Positions 26,252 to 38,200 of a DNA stretch of 64,000 nt are shown one piece after another. The DNA is from Zizania palustris (Eukaryota > Streptophyta > Magnoliopsida > Poales > Poaceae): positions 28,116,778 through 28,180,777 of the forward strand of contig JAAALK010000080.1 of assembly GCA_019279435.1 (NCBI GenBank), given 5' to 3'. Within the stretch, counting starts at the first letter, position 1; each line of letters begins with the position of its first letter. Under the pieces are notes generated by a model that was not told where the DNA came from, made no database searches, and saw nothing but the letters and a program-made list of their open reading frames with translations. The position numbers and the translations under genes were made by a program.

Positions 26252-29200
26252 ATGGCGAAGCGCGGCGGCGCCGCCGCCGCCGCCGCCGCCGCCGAGCCCA
26301 TCCCGCTGTCGCGCTTCGGCGCGCTGGTGGCGCAGCTGGAGTCCGTGGTAGCGTCGGCCAGGCAGAAGCCCCCCGACGCGCTTCTCTGCTTCGACCTCCT
26401 CTCCGAGCTCTCGTCCGCCCTCGACGAGGCCCCGAAGGTCGCGCCCCCCCTCCCCCTCTTCTACATTCCTAGCGCATCATGATCTCACGTCGTTCTGAGC
26501 TCGTCGTTCTTAGCTGCGCGGTTGCCCTGAATGGATCTCTTGGGAGTTGATATCGCTATTGCTGGGTCTTCCTTGCCGTGGTCTGCTTGAATTCACCCAT
26601 TCCGGACATTGGTTTCGGGTTTATTATGCTAATTTTCTGACTTGCCCAGTTGCTGAATTGGTGCGTCACAGTATTCAAGCCTTATGCTGTTGAAATACTA
26701 CAAGATGACAATTGAACAGAGTAACAGACAACTTTATGTTGTCACATTTGGGTTTAGCTGCGGCAGAGAGGGCAGAAGAAGTAAAGAAATCTATGTTATA
26801 AATTAATCAAAGCCGAAGAACATATCTAACAAATGTTCTGAACTCAGTGAGAAAACAGTGTCTGCCTCCCTTCCTGCATGAATAAACATAGAGCGATTTT
26901 TTAGTGCGCGAGTCCACATCGAGTAACACTATCTTGAATTATATTTATCTAATAAGTGGTAATGTGCAGCCTCAGGTCAGCAATGGAAGAACTGCATTGG
27001 TAATTCTGATGTTGAAATGTGTATTTTGGTTATCTTGTTGATATTCAGGAGACTATACAACTTTGGCAAAGGAAATGTGAGGATGCTCTCCAATCCTTGC
27101 TTGTCCTTGGGGCTTGCCGCCCTGTTCGACGATTGGCATCATCAGCAATGGGAAGGATAATTGAGAGAGGTGATGCAATATCAGTATACTCAAGAGCAAG
27201 TACCCTGCAAGGGTGGTTGGTAGATGGAAAAAGAACGGATCCCATGGCTTGTGCAGGTCAGCAATTGTAATTGTCTTGTCTAGTTTTTTTTTGTGAACTT
27301 CTTTTGAATTGTATTGTAAACTAGAATTCATGTTTTTATAAATTTATACAGATATCATCGGAATCAATATTTATCAACTGGTGAAATAAAAGGAATCATA
27401 ATAATCCATAAATAAAAAACATAAAAAATCCTTGGAATTCCTTCATTAATTAGTAGAAAAAGAGAATGATTTGTTTTGCGGGATCTGGTTTAAATGGCGT
27501 GGATTAATCAGATATGTACTAGAAGTATTATCATGGAATAAGCATGGTTTAAAAAAAATTGTGCGGCCTTATTTGTTTGACCATACCTTGTTGTGATTGA
27601 CTGATTGTATGGCATTGCCATCCCAATTATGTCATAACTGGTATTGTACAGTAACAGATTGAGGTTCCTGTTCCTTGTATTCAATATTCATGATACTTCT
27701 ATACAGCCAAAACCAGCACATGCACATCCATTTTTATGACAATGATAGGTTATCTTGGTCCTTAAGAAATGCACCTTCTGATATTATGGAAATAAATGAT
27801 ACTAACCAATATAATCTTATTTCTAAAGGAAGCTAATCCTCATGGTTCTACATAGCCACCATAGGTCCATAGTTGTTATGATGTCTATATATCGTCACCA
27901 TAGCTACATGGCATTTTTTGCATCTCGCCACGGACGCCATGGCACATTTGTGTGTGGAGTTTGCCATACCACCTTGGTGTCCCCGTGGCACCAATATGGC
28001 ATCCTATGATGCCCGTGAGTGATGTAGTGGGCGCCATAGGGGGAGGGTTAGTCAGTTAGTGTGGTTGAAGAAGATGAAGGAGGAGAGGAAGAAGAGATGG
28101 TTTTGTATAATGCTGGTATAGATGTCTTCAGTGAACATCAATGGATGCTACTGAAGACGGTGGAGAGAACATGGATGCTTCTAGCAATTTCGACGAGTTT
28201 GCATTGGATGACTTTTGGACTTTTGGTAGAGGAGAGATTTGAAAGTTGAAACTTTGAGAGATGAATTAGTTGTCTTTTGTTACATTTGAATTGCTACTTT
28301 GATTTTAGGGTTTGATTTTATAATATTCTAGACTATAAATTTTGAGATGCATTTACATATTCTAGTGTATTCGGCTATTCACCATGCCGCATGCCATAGG
28401 CGTTGTAAAGGTGTGAAGGTGGTGTGTTGCAACGCTTTGCCACACGAACACCATACCTAGAACTTGGGCCCATATGTACATAATACAATGTACTCCTACA
28501 ATGCTTTGGTTTGTGGTTGGTTGCTGAACTGCCATTAGTTTACTTGAAGGCATTGTGATCACTCTATTTGCATTTGGACCAATGAATTCACATGTATCAA
28601 GATGCCATTGCTCAGAGTTGCCGTTACCTTAGTTCAATTTGCTTGTTGATGTCAATATGTCATTATTCTTGCTGCTGAAGCCATCATCACCCCTGTTACC
28701 TGTTGGCTGTTGCCAAATTTACCCTCGTGATTATCTCATTTGCTAAATCAGTATTTGAGGAAATTATTGTGTATAAATGCAAGCTTATATTCTCTTGCGG
28801 AACAGCTAAATCCAGCTTCTACAATGTGCTAGATTTTGAGATCTTCCAAGCAATATGCCCCAAATGCCAACTTCATTCACAAACTTAAACTGGATTTGTT
28901 ATGCTCTCTGTATTGCCTATACATGCTTTAACTAACATAAAAGAAATTACATACATATTAGTATCATTCCACAATCTGCAGAAACTATTTTTTCCAACAT
29001 GACTAAGGGTCTATTTGGTTCAGATTTTTGAATCAACTTCCTTGCTCGGAAGCTGGAATCTAAACCAAACAACTCTTTTGGTCACACCCAATTTTTCCAG
29101 AATCTGCAGATTCTCGTAGTACAAATTTGAAAGCTGGTATAACCTAGATTTCACAGCTTCTCGGTTCAACATTGAATGAATATTATCTACCATGCTATTA

Positions 29201-32200
29201 AAACATATCAGTTCATGTAAAATTTGAAAAAGTGAAATTTTAGTAAAATATACCATTCTAGCGTAATTTAAAAATATATCATTTTAATATAAACATTACA
29301 AAATTTCATGATTAGAATGATTTACATGTAAAATTACACATTAATAATATAACTAAACATCATGAACTACCAAAATATAAATCCGCAACTATTCCAACCA
29401 AACAGTTTCTCAGCTTTTCTACAGCTCACATCTCACAGCTCACAACAATTTTTTTCAGAATCTATAGCTCAACCAAACACACCCTAACACAGGTGGACAA
29501 GCAATATAGTTGAATTTGGATAGTAGGTGCAGCTATTACTAATACTTATGCAAGTGGACAATCTTTTTAAGTGGCATTTGATGGTGAATATAAATTGCTC
29601 CGTACTAATCTGTCCCAAGGAAGCACTGCATTTTAATCCTATAAAGACAACCAATATTGACTAGTTGTATCATTTTATTATTCTAGGCTTCTCCTATAAT
29701 TTACAACGTTTATGATCATACTTATCAAGGTGTCGCTAAAGCGTCGCTTTAGCGTTGCTTTAGCGGTAGAGCACTCGGCAAGGGTAAGGCGTCCCGACGC
29801 CTTACCCTCCAACGTTGCCCCCGCGCGCGGAGAGGCCTGGTGTGGTGCAGATCTGGCACGCAGAGGTCGGGCGTGACACAGATCGGGCATGGAGAAGCTT
29901 GGCGCGAGGCAGATCGAGCACTGAGAGGCCGGGCGCGGCGCGGCACAACCCTGCGCAAGCGGGGCGCAGCTTGGCGTGAGCGGGGCGCAACCCGACGCTT
30001 GGCCCGGGGCGAGCAAGGCATGTGTTAGAGCTAGAGGACTGGCGGAGGAAGTAGCCGTGGGAGGTGGATGGCCGGGGCCAGAACTCTCGACGGCGAGGGT
30101 GGCGAGTTGCCGTGCCGGCGACTCGAGTAACAGAGGCTGGTGAGATTGTTAATCTCCAGCTTAACTTTATTAATAGCACTGACTGACTTATATAGCCTTA
30201 ATCACAAAAACCAATCTTAACTAACTCAACTAACCCAAAACCAATCTTAACTAATCCAAACTAATTGCTAATTATTCTCAACTAATTAACCCAAAACCAA
30301 TCTTAACTAATCCAAACTAATTGCTAATTATTCTCAACTAATTAACTAACTCACGGCGGAAGAGGCAGGCACCGGCCAACTCCGGATTAGGCGCCCCCCT
30401 TCTTGCGCCGGGTGTACACCTTGCCTACCATAACATCTCTCCCCCCTCGACGAACAGCTCGTCCTCGAGCTGGAAGGAGGGATGCGCGGCGCAGAAGCCC
30501 TCCAGTGGCTCCCACGTTGCGTCGTCTGCGGACATGCCCTCCTAGTGCCCCAGAACATGCCATACGCCGCGTCGGAGGCAGGCGCGGAGCACGCGTTCTG
30601 GTTGTGGAAGTAGACGGCCGTTCTGTAGAGGCGATAGTGGTGGAGTTGACGTTGGCGGAGTTCCCCTGAACGGCTTGAGGATGCCTACATGAAAGACGTC
30701 GTGGATGCGTGCGTCCGCCGGGAGTTTGAGGCGGTAAGCGATTGCACCAAGCCGCTCGAGCACCTAGAATGGCCCGGCGAAGCGTGGGCCGAGCTTGCCG
30801 TGGGCGCCCAGTACGAGGGACTGAGTATGGTGGTTCAACAGCCGCAGCCACACCCAATCACCGACGGTGAACTCCATGGCACGGTGGCGTGCGTCGTTGT
30901 AACGACGGCTGTACTCTTGGGCCTGCAGAAGGCGCGTGCGTACCTCTTGAAGGAACTCGTCGCGGTTGGAGATCATGGCGTCGACCACCTGAGTCTGAGC
31001 GGTACCCGACGAGTATGGCAACAGTACTCTGCCCAAGGCAGCCACTCCAACCACGCGCGCGGCCGGTCGCCGGTGATGCAGCGTAGATACATTGCGATCA
31101 TTTTGTTGACGGCCTCTGACTGCCCGTCGGTATGAGGATGGAAGGCCGTGCTGGTCTTCAGGGTGACACCAGCGAGAGTGAATAGCTCCCGCCAGATGTT
31201 GCTGGTGAAGACTCGATCGCGGTCGCTGACGATGGACTCCGGAACCCCGTGTAGGCGTACAATGTCGTTGAAGAACGCCCTGGCGACGGAGGTGGCGGCA
31301 TAGGGGTGGCCGAGAGGAATGAAATGAGCGTACTTGGATAGGTGATTGACCACCGTCAGGATGACGCTTTTGCCGTGTACCTTGGGCAGCGCCTCGACGA
31401 AATCCATCGAGATGTCTACCCAGATGCGGGAGGGCACCAACAGAGGCTGGAGGAGACCAGCGGGCTGCAGGGCTTCTGTCTTGTTGCGCTAGCAAGTCGC
31501 GCAGGCGCGCAGGTAGTTGCGGACTAGGCGTCGATCCTGCTCGATGGAGAAATCTGCGCGAAGGCGTTGGAGCGTGCGTTGGTAGCCCTCGTGGCCAACG
31601 GCATGGGCCAGCTGTAGGATGTCGGGGAGCCGTGGTGAGGCCTGCGGGATGAAGATCTTGCTGGAGTGGCAAATGAGGCCGTCCGTGACCTGCCAGGCGT
31701 CGCCGCGCTCCCCCTGGATACGGCGTCTCGCAGGGCGCGCAGCTCGTCAGAGGTCTCAATTTCGCGCTTGATGTCGTCATACAACTGGAATGGGGGCGCC
31801 GAGATGGCGCTGAGGTTGAGCTCCTCGCTGTCGCAACGTGATAGCGCGTTGGCGACGACGTTGAGGCGACCTGGCCGGTACTCCACCCTGAAATCAAAGC
31901 CAAAAAGTTTGCTGATCCAGTGGTGTTGCGGAATTGTTGACAGGCGTTGGTCCAGCATGAACTTTAGGGCATAGTGGTCTATTCGCACAATAAAGGCCCG
32001 TCCCCAGAGGTACGACCTCCAATGGCGAACGACCTGTACGAGGCCGATAAGCTCGCGCTCATACGCCGCGATCTTCATGTGCCGCGGTGCGAACTGCCTA
32101 CTGAAGAACGCGATGGGACCTTCCCCTTGATGGAGGACAACTCCAAATCCTGCCCTCGATGCATCACAATCGACCACGAACTCCTTGGAGAAGTCCGGTA

Positions 32201-35200
32201 GGTGGAGGACCGGTGCTGTGGTGAGCGTCTCCTTGAGGGCGAGGAACGCGGCTTACGCCGCGTCGGACCAGAGGAAGGCGTCTTTCTTGAGGAGCTGCGT
32301 CAGGGGGGCTGCGATTGAGCCGAAGTCCTTGACGAAACGCCGGTAGTACCCGACGAGGCTGAGGAAGCCCCGGAGACCGCGGGCGGAACGCGACTGTGGC
32401 CATGTCGCGATCGACTCCACCTTGGCGCCATCCATGACGACGCCGTCTCCTGAGATCACATGGCCTAGATAGGCCACGGTTGTGGTGGCAAAAGCACACT
32501 TGGAGCGCTTGACGTGAAGGGAGTTGGCGCGCAGAATGTCGAGGACGGCGTGAAGGTTTTGCAGGTGTTCGGTCCAGGATCGGCTGCAGATGAGGATGTC
32601 GTCGAAGAAAACCAAGACGGAGTGCCGGAGGACTGGTTGAAGCACCAAGTTCATCAACGCCTGAAAAGTGGCCGGAGCATTAGAAAGACCGAATGACATT
32701 ACCCAGAATTCGAAGTGCCCGTGATGCGTCCTGAACGCTGTTTTGAGCACATCGTCCGGGTGTACCCGGACTTGGTGGTATCCGGACTTGAGATCGAGCT
32801 TGGTGAAGATCTTGGCGCCATGAAGCTCGTCCAGGAGCTCTTCAATGATGGGGATCGGAAACTTGTCCTTGACTGTGCGTTTATTGAGGGTGCGATAGTC
32901 TACGTAGAAGCGCCATGAGCCGTCCGGTTTCTTGACAAGTAACACCGGTGCCGAAAACGGCGACGTATTGGGGCGAATGATTCCTTGTGCCAACATGTCG
33001 GCGCACTGCTTCTCAAGCTCATCCTTCTACAGCTGCGGGTAGCGATACGGTCGGACGACCACCGGCTCTGTGTTAGGCTTGAGGTGTATGCGATGGTCGC
33101 ACACCCGCGCCGACGACAGTCCGGATGGTGCTGCGAACACATCATCATAGGATTGGAGAAGTCTATCCAGCAGGTCTCACTCGTCGTGGCGTACGGCGTG
33201 GAGGCGGCCCGACAGAGGACTATCGGCGCGAGGGGAGCCAATGCCCTTCCAAAGTACCCGCTGTTAGAGAGAACACTCGCATTGGTAGGGATGACACTTA
33301 GAGTTGGGGCAATTTTCTTCTCATTCAACTCACTCAAATGCCATGCCAACCCAAATGGTTGGGGATACATATTTATAGGCTAGCCATGTAGCCCAAGATG
33401 CTAGATGCTAGTCTAAGATGCTAAAGCAAAGATGCTAGTCTAAGATGCTAAAGCAAAGATGCTAGTCTAAGATGCTAAAGCAAAAGATGCTAAAGGTGCT
33501 AAGACTACAAACTTGTCCACACATGGACATCACACATGTCATGCCAAACAACATGTCATGCCAAAACACACACACACATAGACTTATTCTCTCAATCTCC
33601 CCATAAGTCTTGTGTGGCGCCTTCTGGGAAATCTGAACCATCCCAATCCTGGCGCGAAGCTCCTGGAACTTGATCCGCCCAAGCGACTTGGTGAGGAAGT
33701 CGGCGTGCTGGTCTTGGGTGTTGATGTAGCTTGCCTTCACACTCCCCTCATCCAAACAACTCCGGATGAAGTGGTACTTCACCCGGATGTGCTTGCTGCG
33801 CTCGTGGAAAACAGGGTTCTTTGCCAAAGCCAAAGCAGACTTGCTGTCCACCCTGAGCTCCACCGCTTCGGCATCTCTGCCAAGAAGATCGCCAAGCAGC
33901 CGAGCCAGCCAGAGAGCCTGAGTTGATGCAGAAGTGGCTGCGATGTACTCTGCCTCGCAACTGGACATGGCCACCACCTGCTGCTTGACCGACTGCCAAC
34001 TGATCAGACACTTGCCGAGGAAGAACAACGTCCCGCTTGTGCTCTTGCTTGTGTCGATGTCGCCGGCGTGGTCGCTGTCACTGTACCCGATGAAATGCGC
34101 CGCACCGGGGCACCTCGGGTAGTACAAGCCGTAGTCAAAGGTCCCCGCGACATAGCGTAGGATCCTCTTCACGGCCTGTTGATGCTCCGTCGTCGGTCGC
34201 TGCATGAACCGACTGACGTAGCCAACTGCGAACGCCAAGTCCGGTCGCGTGTGGACAAGGTAGCGAAGGCTGCCCACAATGCGCCGGTACTACGTCGCGT
34301 CCTCCTCCTCCGCCGTGCTGTCGCGACTCAGCTTCAGCCTTTCCTCCATGGGAGTGTAGGCTGGGTTGCAATCGGTGAGTCCGCCCAGCTCGACGATGCG
34401 CTTGGCGTAGGCGGTCTGGCGAAGTGAAGTGCCAGAGTTGTCCTGGTGCACCTCGATCCCCAAGTAGAAGGAGAGGAGCCCTAGGTCGCTCATTTGGAAG
34501 GTGACCTTCATCTTCGTCTTGAACGCCTCTACCTCCACCTCCTTGGTGCCGGTGATCACCAAGTCGTCAACGTAGACGCCTACCAACAGGGCATTGTCTC
34601 CCTTGCCCCGCCGATAGACTGCAGCCTCATGAGCACTCTGATGGAACCCCATCTGCCTGAGAGTGGAGTCCAACTTGTCGTTCCAAGCTCGTGGTGCCTG
34701 TCGCAAGCCGTAGAGGGCCTTGCGCAGGCGAAGAACCTTGTTCTCCTTGCCGAGGATGACAAATCCCGGCGGCTGTCGAACGTAGACCTCCTCCTTCAAG
34801 TCGACATTGAGGAAGGCAGACTTGACATCCATGTGATAAACACGCCAACCCTCCTGGGCTGCCAGCGCGAGGAGGACACGAATGGACTCCATCCGTGCAA
34901 CAGGAGCGAAGGCATCGTCGAAGTCGACTCCCTCCTGCTGAACAAAACCGCGTGCCACCAGCCGAGCCTTGTGCTTGACCACCACCCCGGCCTCATCTTT
35001 CTTCAGCTTGAACACCCACTTAAGGGTGATGGCACGGTGGCCGGCCGGAAGATCAGCCAGCTCCCATGTCTGGTTCCGCTCGACGGCGTCCATCTCCTGC
35101 TGCATCGCGGCGCGCCAGGCCGCGTCTCCTTCCGCCTCAGCGAAGGAACGTGGCTCACCGTCGTCATGCGCCAAGTGCAGCTCCGCATCGAAGTCATGTT

Positions 35201-38200
35201 GCGCCATCCCAGGAACGGGCTGCTCACCAAGGATGTTATCCATGGTGCGGTATCGTAGAGGCTCGCCGTCATGGCAAGCATCGACACGGTCCCCGTCGTT
35301 TGACAATGGAGTAGCGAACTCCACTATGCGCTGCTCATCATGGACTGAAGCTGCGGATGTCGATCCCGGAGATGTGGGCGCCGGTGTAGGAGAGCGAGGT
35401 GTGGCCGGTGCAGGAGGTGGTGAAGTACTTGCCGGAGCTGATGATGTGCCAGGTGCTGGGGCAAGCGAGCTCGGTGAAGGTGAGCTGCTAGCTCCCCCTG
35501 CTCCCTCGAAGTAGACGTACTCGACGACGAAATCGTTGATCGTCGAAGTCGAGCCATCATCCGCCATCTTGCCCCACGTCCAGCCTCGCCCTTCGTCGAA
35601 CACAACGTCTCGCGAGATGTGGACGCGCTGTGTCGTAGGGTCGAGGATGCGGTAGGCCTTGGAGCCCTCCGCATAGCCGATGAAGACCCCTTGCGTACTC
35701 CGATCGTCAAGCTTGTCGACGTGGCTGAGCTCCTTGACGAATGCCAGGCAACCAAAAACGCGAAGGTGGCCAACCGTCGGCTTGCGTCCGTGCCAGGCTT
35801 CATACGACATCTCGCCGTCAAGAGCCTTGGTGGGCGAGCGGTTGAGGAGATGGACGACAGTCATCACTGCCTCTCCCCAGTAGATCGCCGGCATCCCCCT
35901 CTGCTTGAGGAGGGCGCGAGCAGTGGCCACTACCGTCTGGTTGCGGCGCTCGACGACGCCGTTCTGCTGTGGTGTGTACGGCGCGGAGTAGTGGCGCTGA
36001 ATCCCCTCGTCGGCGCAGTACGCCGCGAACTCAGCCGCCGTGAACTCGCCGCCGTTGTCCGTGCGCAACACTCGGAGCTTGCGGCCGCACTCCTTTTCCG
36101 CGGCAGCTTGATGACGCTTGATAGCATCTGCGGCTGCTGCCATGGTGTCGAGAAGCACCGCCCACATGTAGCGGGACACGTCGTCGACGAGGAGGAGGAA
36201 GTAGCGCCGGCCTCCAGGGGTAGCCGGTGTCACGGGACCGCAAAGGTCGCCGTGCACGAGCTCGAGCTTCTCCTTGGCGCGAAAGCTCGCCTGATGAGGG
36301 AATGGGAGTCGCCGCTGCTTGGTCAGCACGCAGGTGTCGCAGAACTGCTCCACATGCTCGACACTCGGCATGCCCCGCACCATCTCCTTGATGCCGAGCT
36401 GCTTCAGGGCCTCAAAGTTGAGGTGCCCAAAGCGCTCGTGCCACCGCCACGCGTCGTCGTCGCGGCGGGCTGCAAGACACACAGGCTGCGCCACCTGCAC
36501 ATGAAGGACATAGAGGCGATTGCTTCCTCTATTTACCTTGGCGACAAGTTGGTGCTGATGATCCCAAATGCGCAGCACCCCATGCTCGATCTCCACGCGC
36601 GAGCCATTCTCATCCAGCTGGCCAAGGCTGATGATGGAGTTCCTCAGCTCGGGGATGTAGTAGACACCGGTGAGCATCCGATGCTCGCCGGTCTTGGCGG
36701 TGAAGATGACAGAGCCGACGCCCCTTATCTCCACGGCGGAGGCGTCCTCAAACTTGACGGACCCTCGCACGCTGGAGTCCAGGTCGGAGAAGTGGTCCCG
36801 CCGCCCGGTCATGTGATGGGTGGCGCCGGTGTCGAGGAACCACCCGTCAATCTTGTCATCATTGGACCCATTGCCGAGGAAGACGTGTGCGCGCGGTTTG
36901 TCGACATGAAGAAGAGCGGCAGCTGTCGACGTGGGAGGGGAGTGCAGCTCAATGTTCCCATGTATAAGGAACAGAGCTGGCTCCTCTTGCGCTTGCGCGA
37001 CATGTGCCTGACCGCCGCGCTTCGCCTGCCGGCAGTCCCTAGCCCAATGGCTGATCTTGCCACAGTTGTGACAAGTGTCATCACGGGTGGCCTTGCGGCC
37101 ACCGTTGGTGCCGCCAGTAGCGCCTCCATGCGTCTGGGGGGCCTTGCGCCCCCTGCGTGGCTGGCGCTTGTGACCATTTGACGAACTTGATGCCTCCCCC
37201 TTCTTCTGCTCTCGCTGGCGCGCGAGCCACTGCTCCTCGGTGAAGAGAAGCTTGCCACCAGTAGTGGCCGGCTCTGAAGATGGCTGGGGCTCGTCGATGT
37301 CGACGACCTTGAGGCGACCTATCGCTTCTCCGATCGACATCCTGGAGAGGTCCATCAAGGACTCGATCGAACGAGCCATTTGCTTGTATTTCCCGGGAAC
37401 GCAGTGAAAGAGCTTCTCAACAGCTCTTTCCTCGTTGATGAGGTCTTCGCCATGCTGCACCAACTTCTGCAGTAGAGAGTTGAGACGGAGAGCAAAATCA
37501 TCAACATCCTCACCTGGTTTGAAAGCCAGGTTCTCCCACTCCTTGCGTAGTGCCTGCAGCGTAGCCTTGCGGGCGCGATCGCTGCCGATACATACTGCAG
37601 CGATAGTATCCCAAGCCTCCTTGGCAGTCTGCTTGCAAGCAATCAAACACTGCATCTCCAGCGGAATTGCAGCAACGAGGGTCTCCAGCGCCCGTCGATC
37701 ATCATCGTAGTCGACGTCGTCGTATGTGACCGCCTCCCACATGTGCCGCACTTGGAGCTTCACCCTCATAATCATGGACCACTGGGTGTAGTTGGTCTTG
37801 GTGAGGGTGGGCCATCCACCACCAGCACCAGCGTCCTTGATGATGGCCTGGAAGCCGCGAAGACCATGGCGCCGGTCCGGGGAAGGAGAGCCACGCCGCC
37901 TGTGAGGGTCGCGTTCGCCATGAGCACGACCGTCGCGTGCGCATCCTCCCGGAGTGTTGTCGGCGCGTCTGGGCCCGTTTGGGCTGCCACCGCGAGCACG
38001 GGGCTGCGCTGCTGCCCACTGCGCCACCCGCTCATCCTTTACCCTCCTTGGTAACTCGGCCTCCAAGTCGAGGCTACCTCCCTCGGAGGCACTGCCACCG
38101 TTGCTACCGTGGCGCAAAGCTTCGAGCTCTGCCGCCGCAACACGTGCTGCAGCCACAGCCGCCGCCGCTTCCTCTTCCGCTCTCGCTGCTGCCAGTTCTG

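Noticed and set aside
29678..30021. 112- and 90-codon minus-strand frames
   Set aside because: Low-complexity Ala/Pro/Arg translations of the GC-rich arm of hAT-like element A.
35619..37181. 520-codon plus-strand open frame
   Set aside because: It is exactly antisense to the copia polyprotein, whose domains are unmistakable. GC-rich coding sequence often leaves the opposite strand open.
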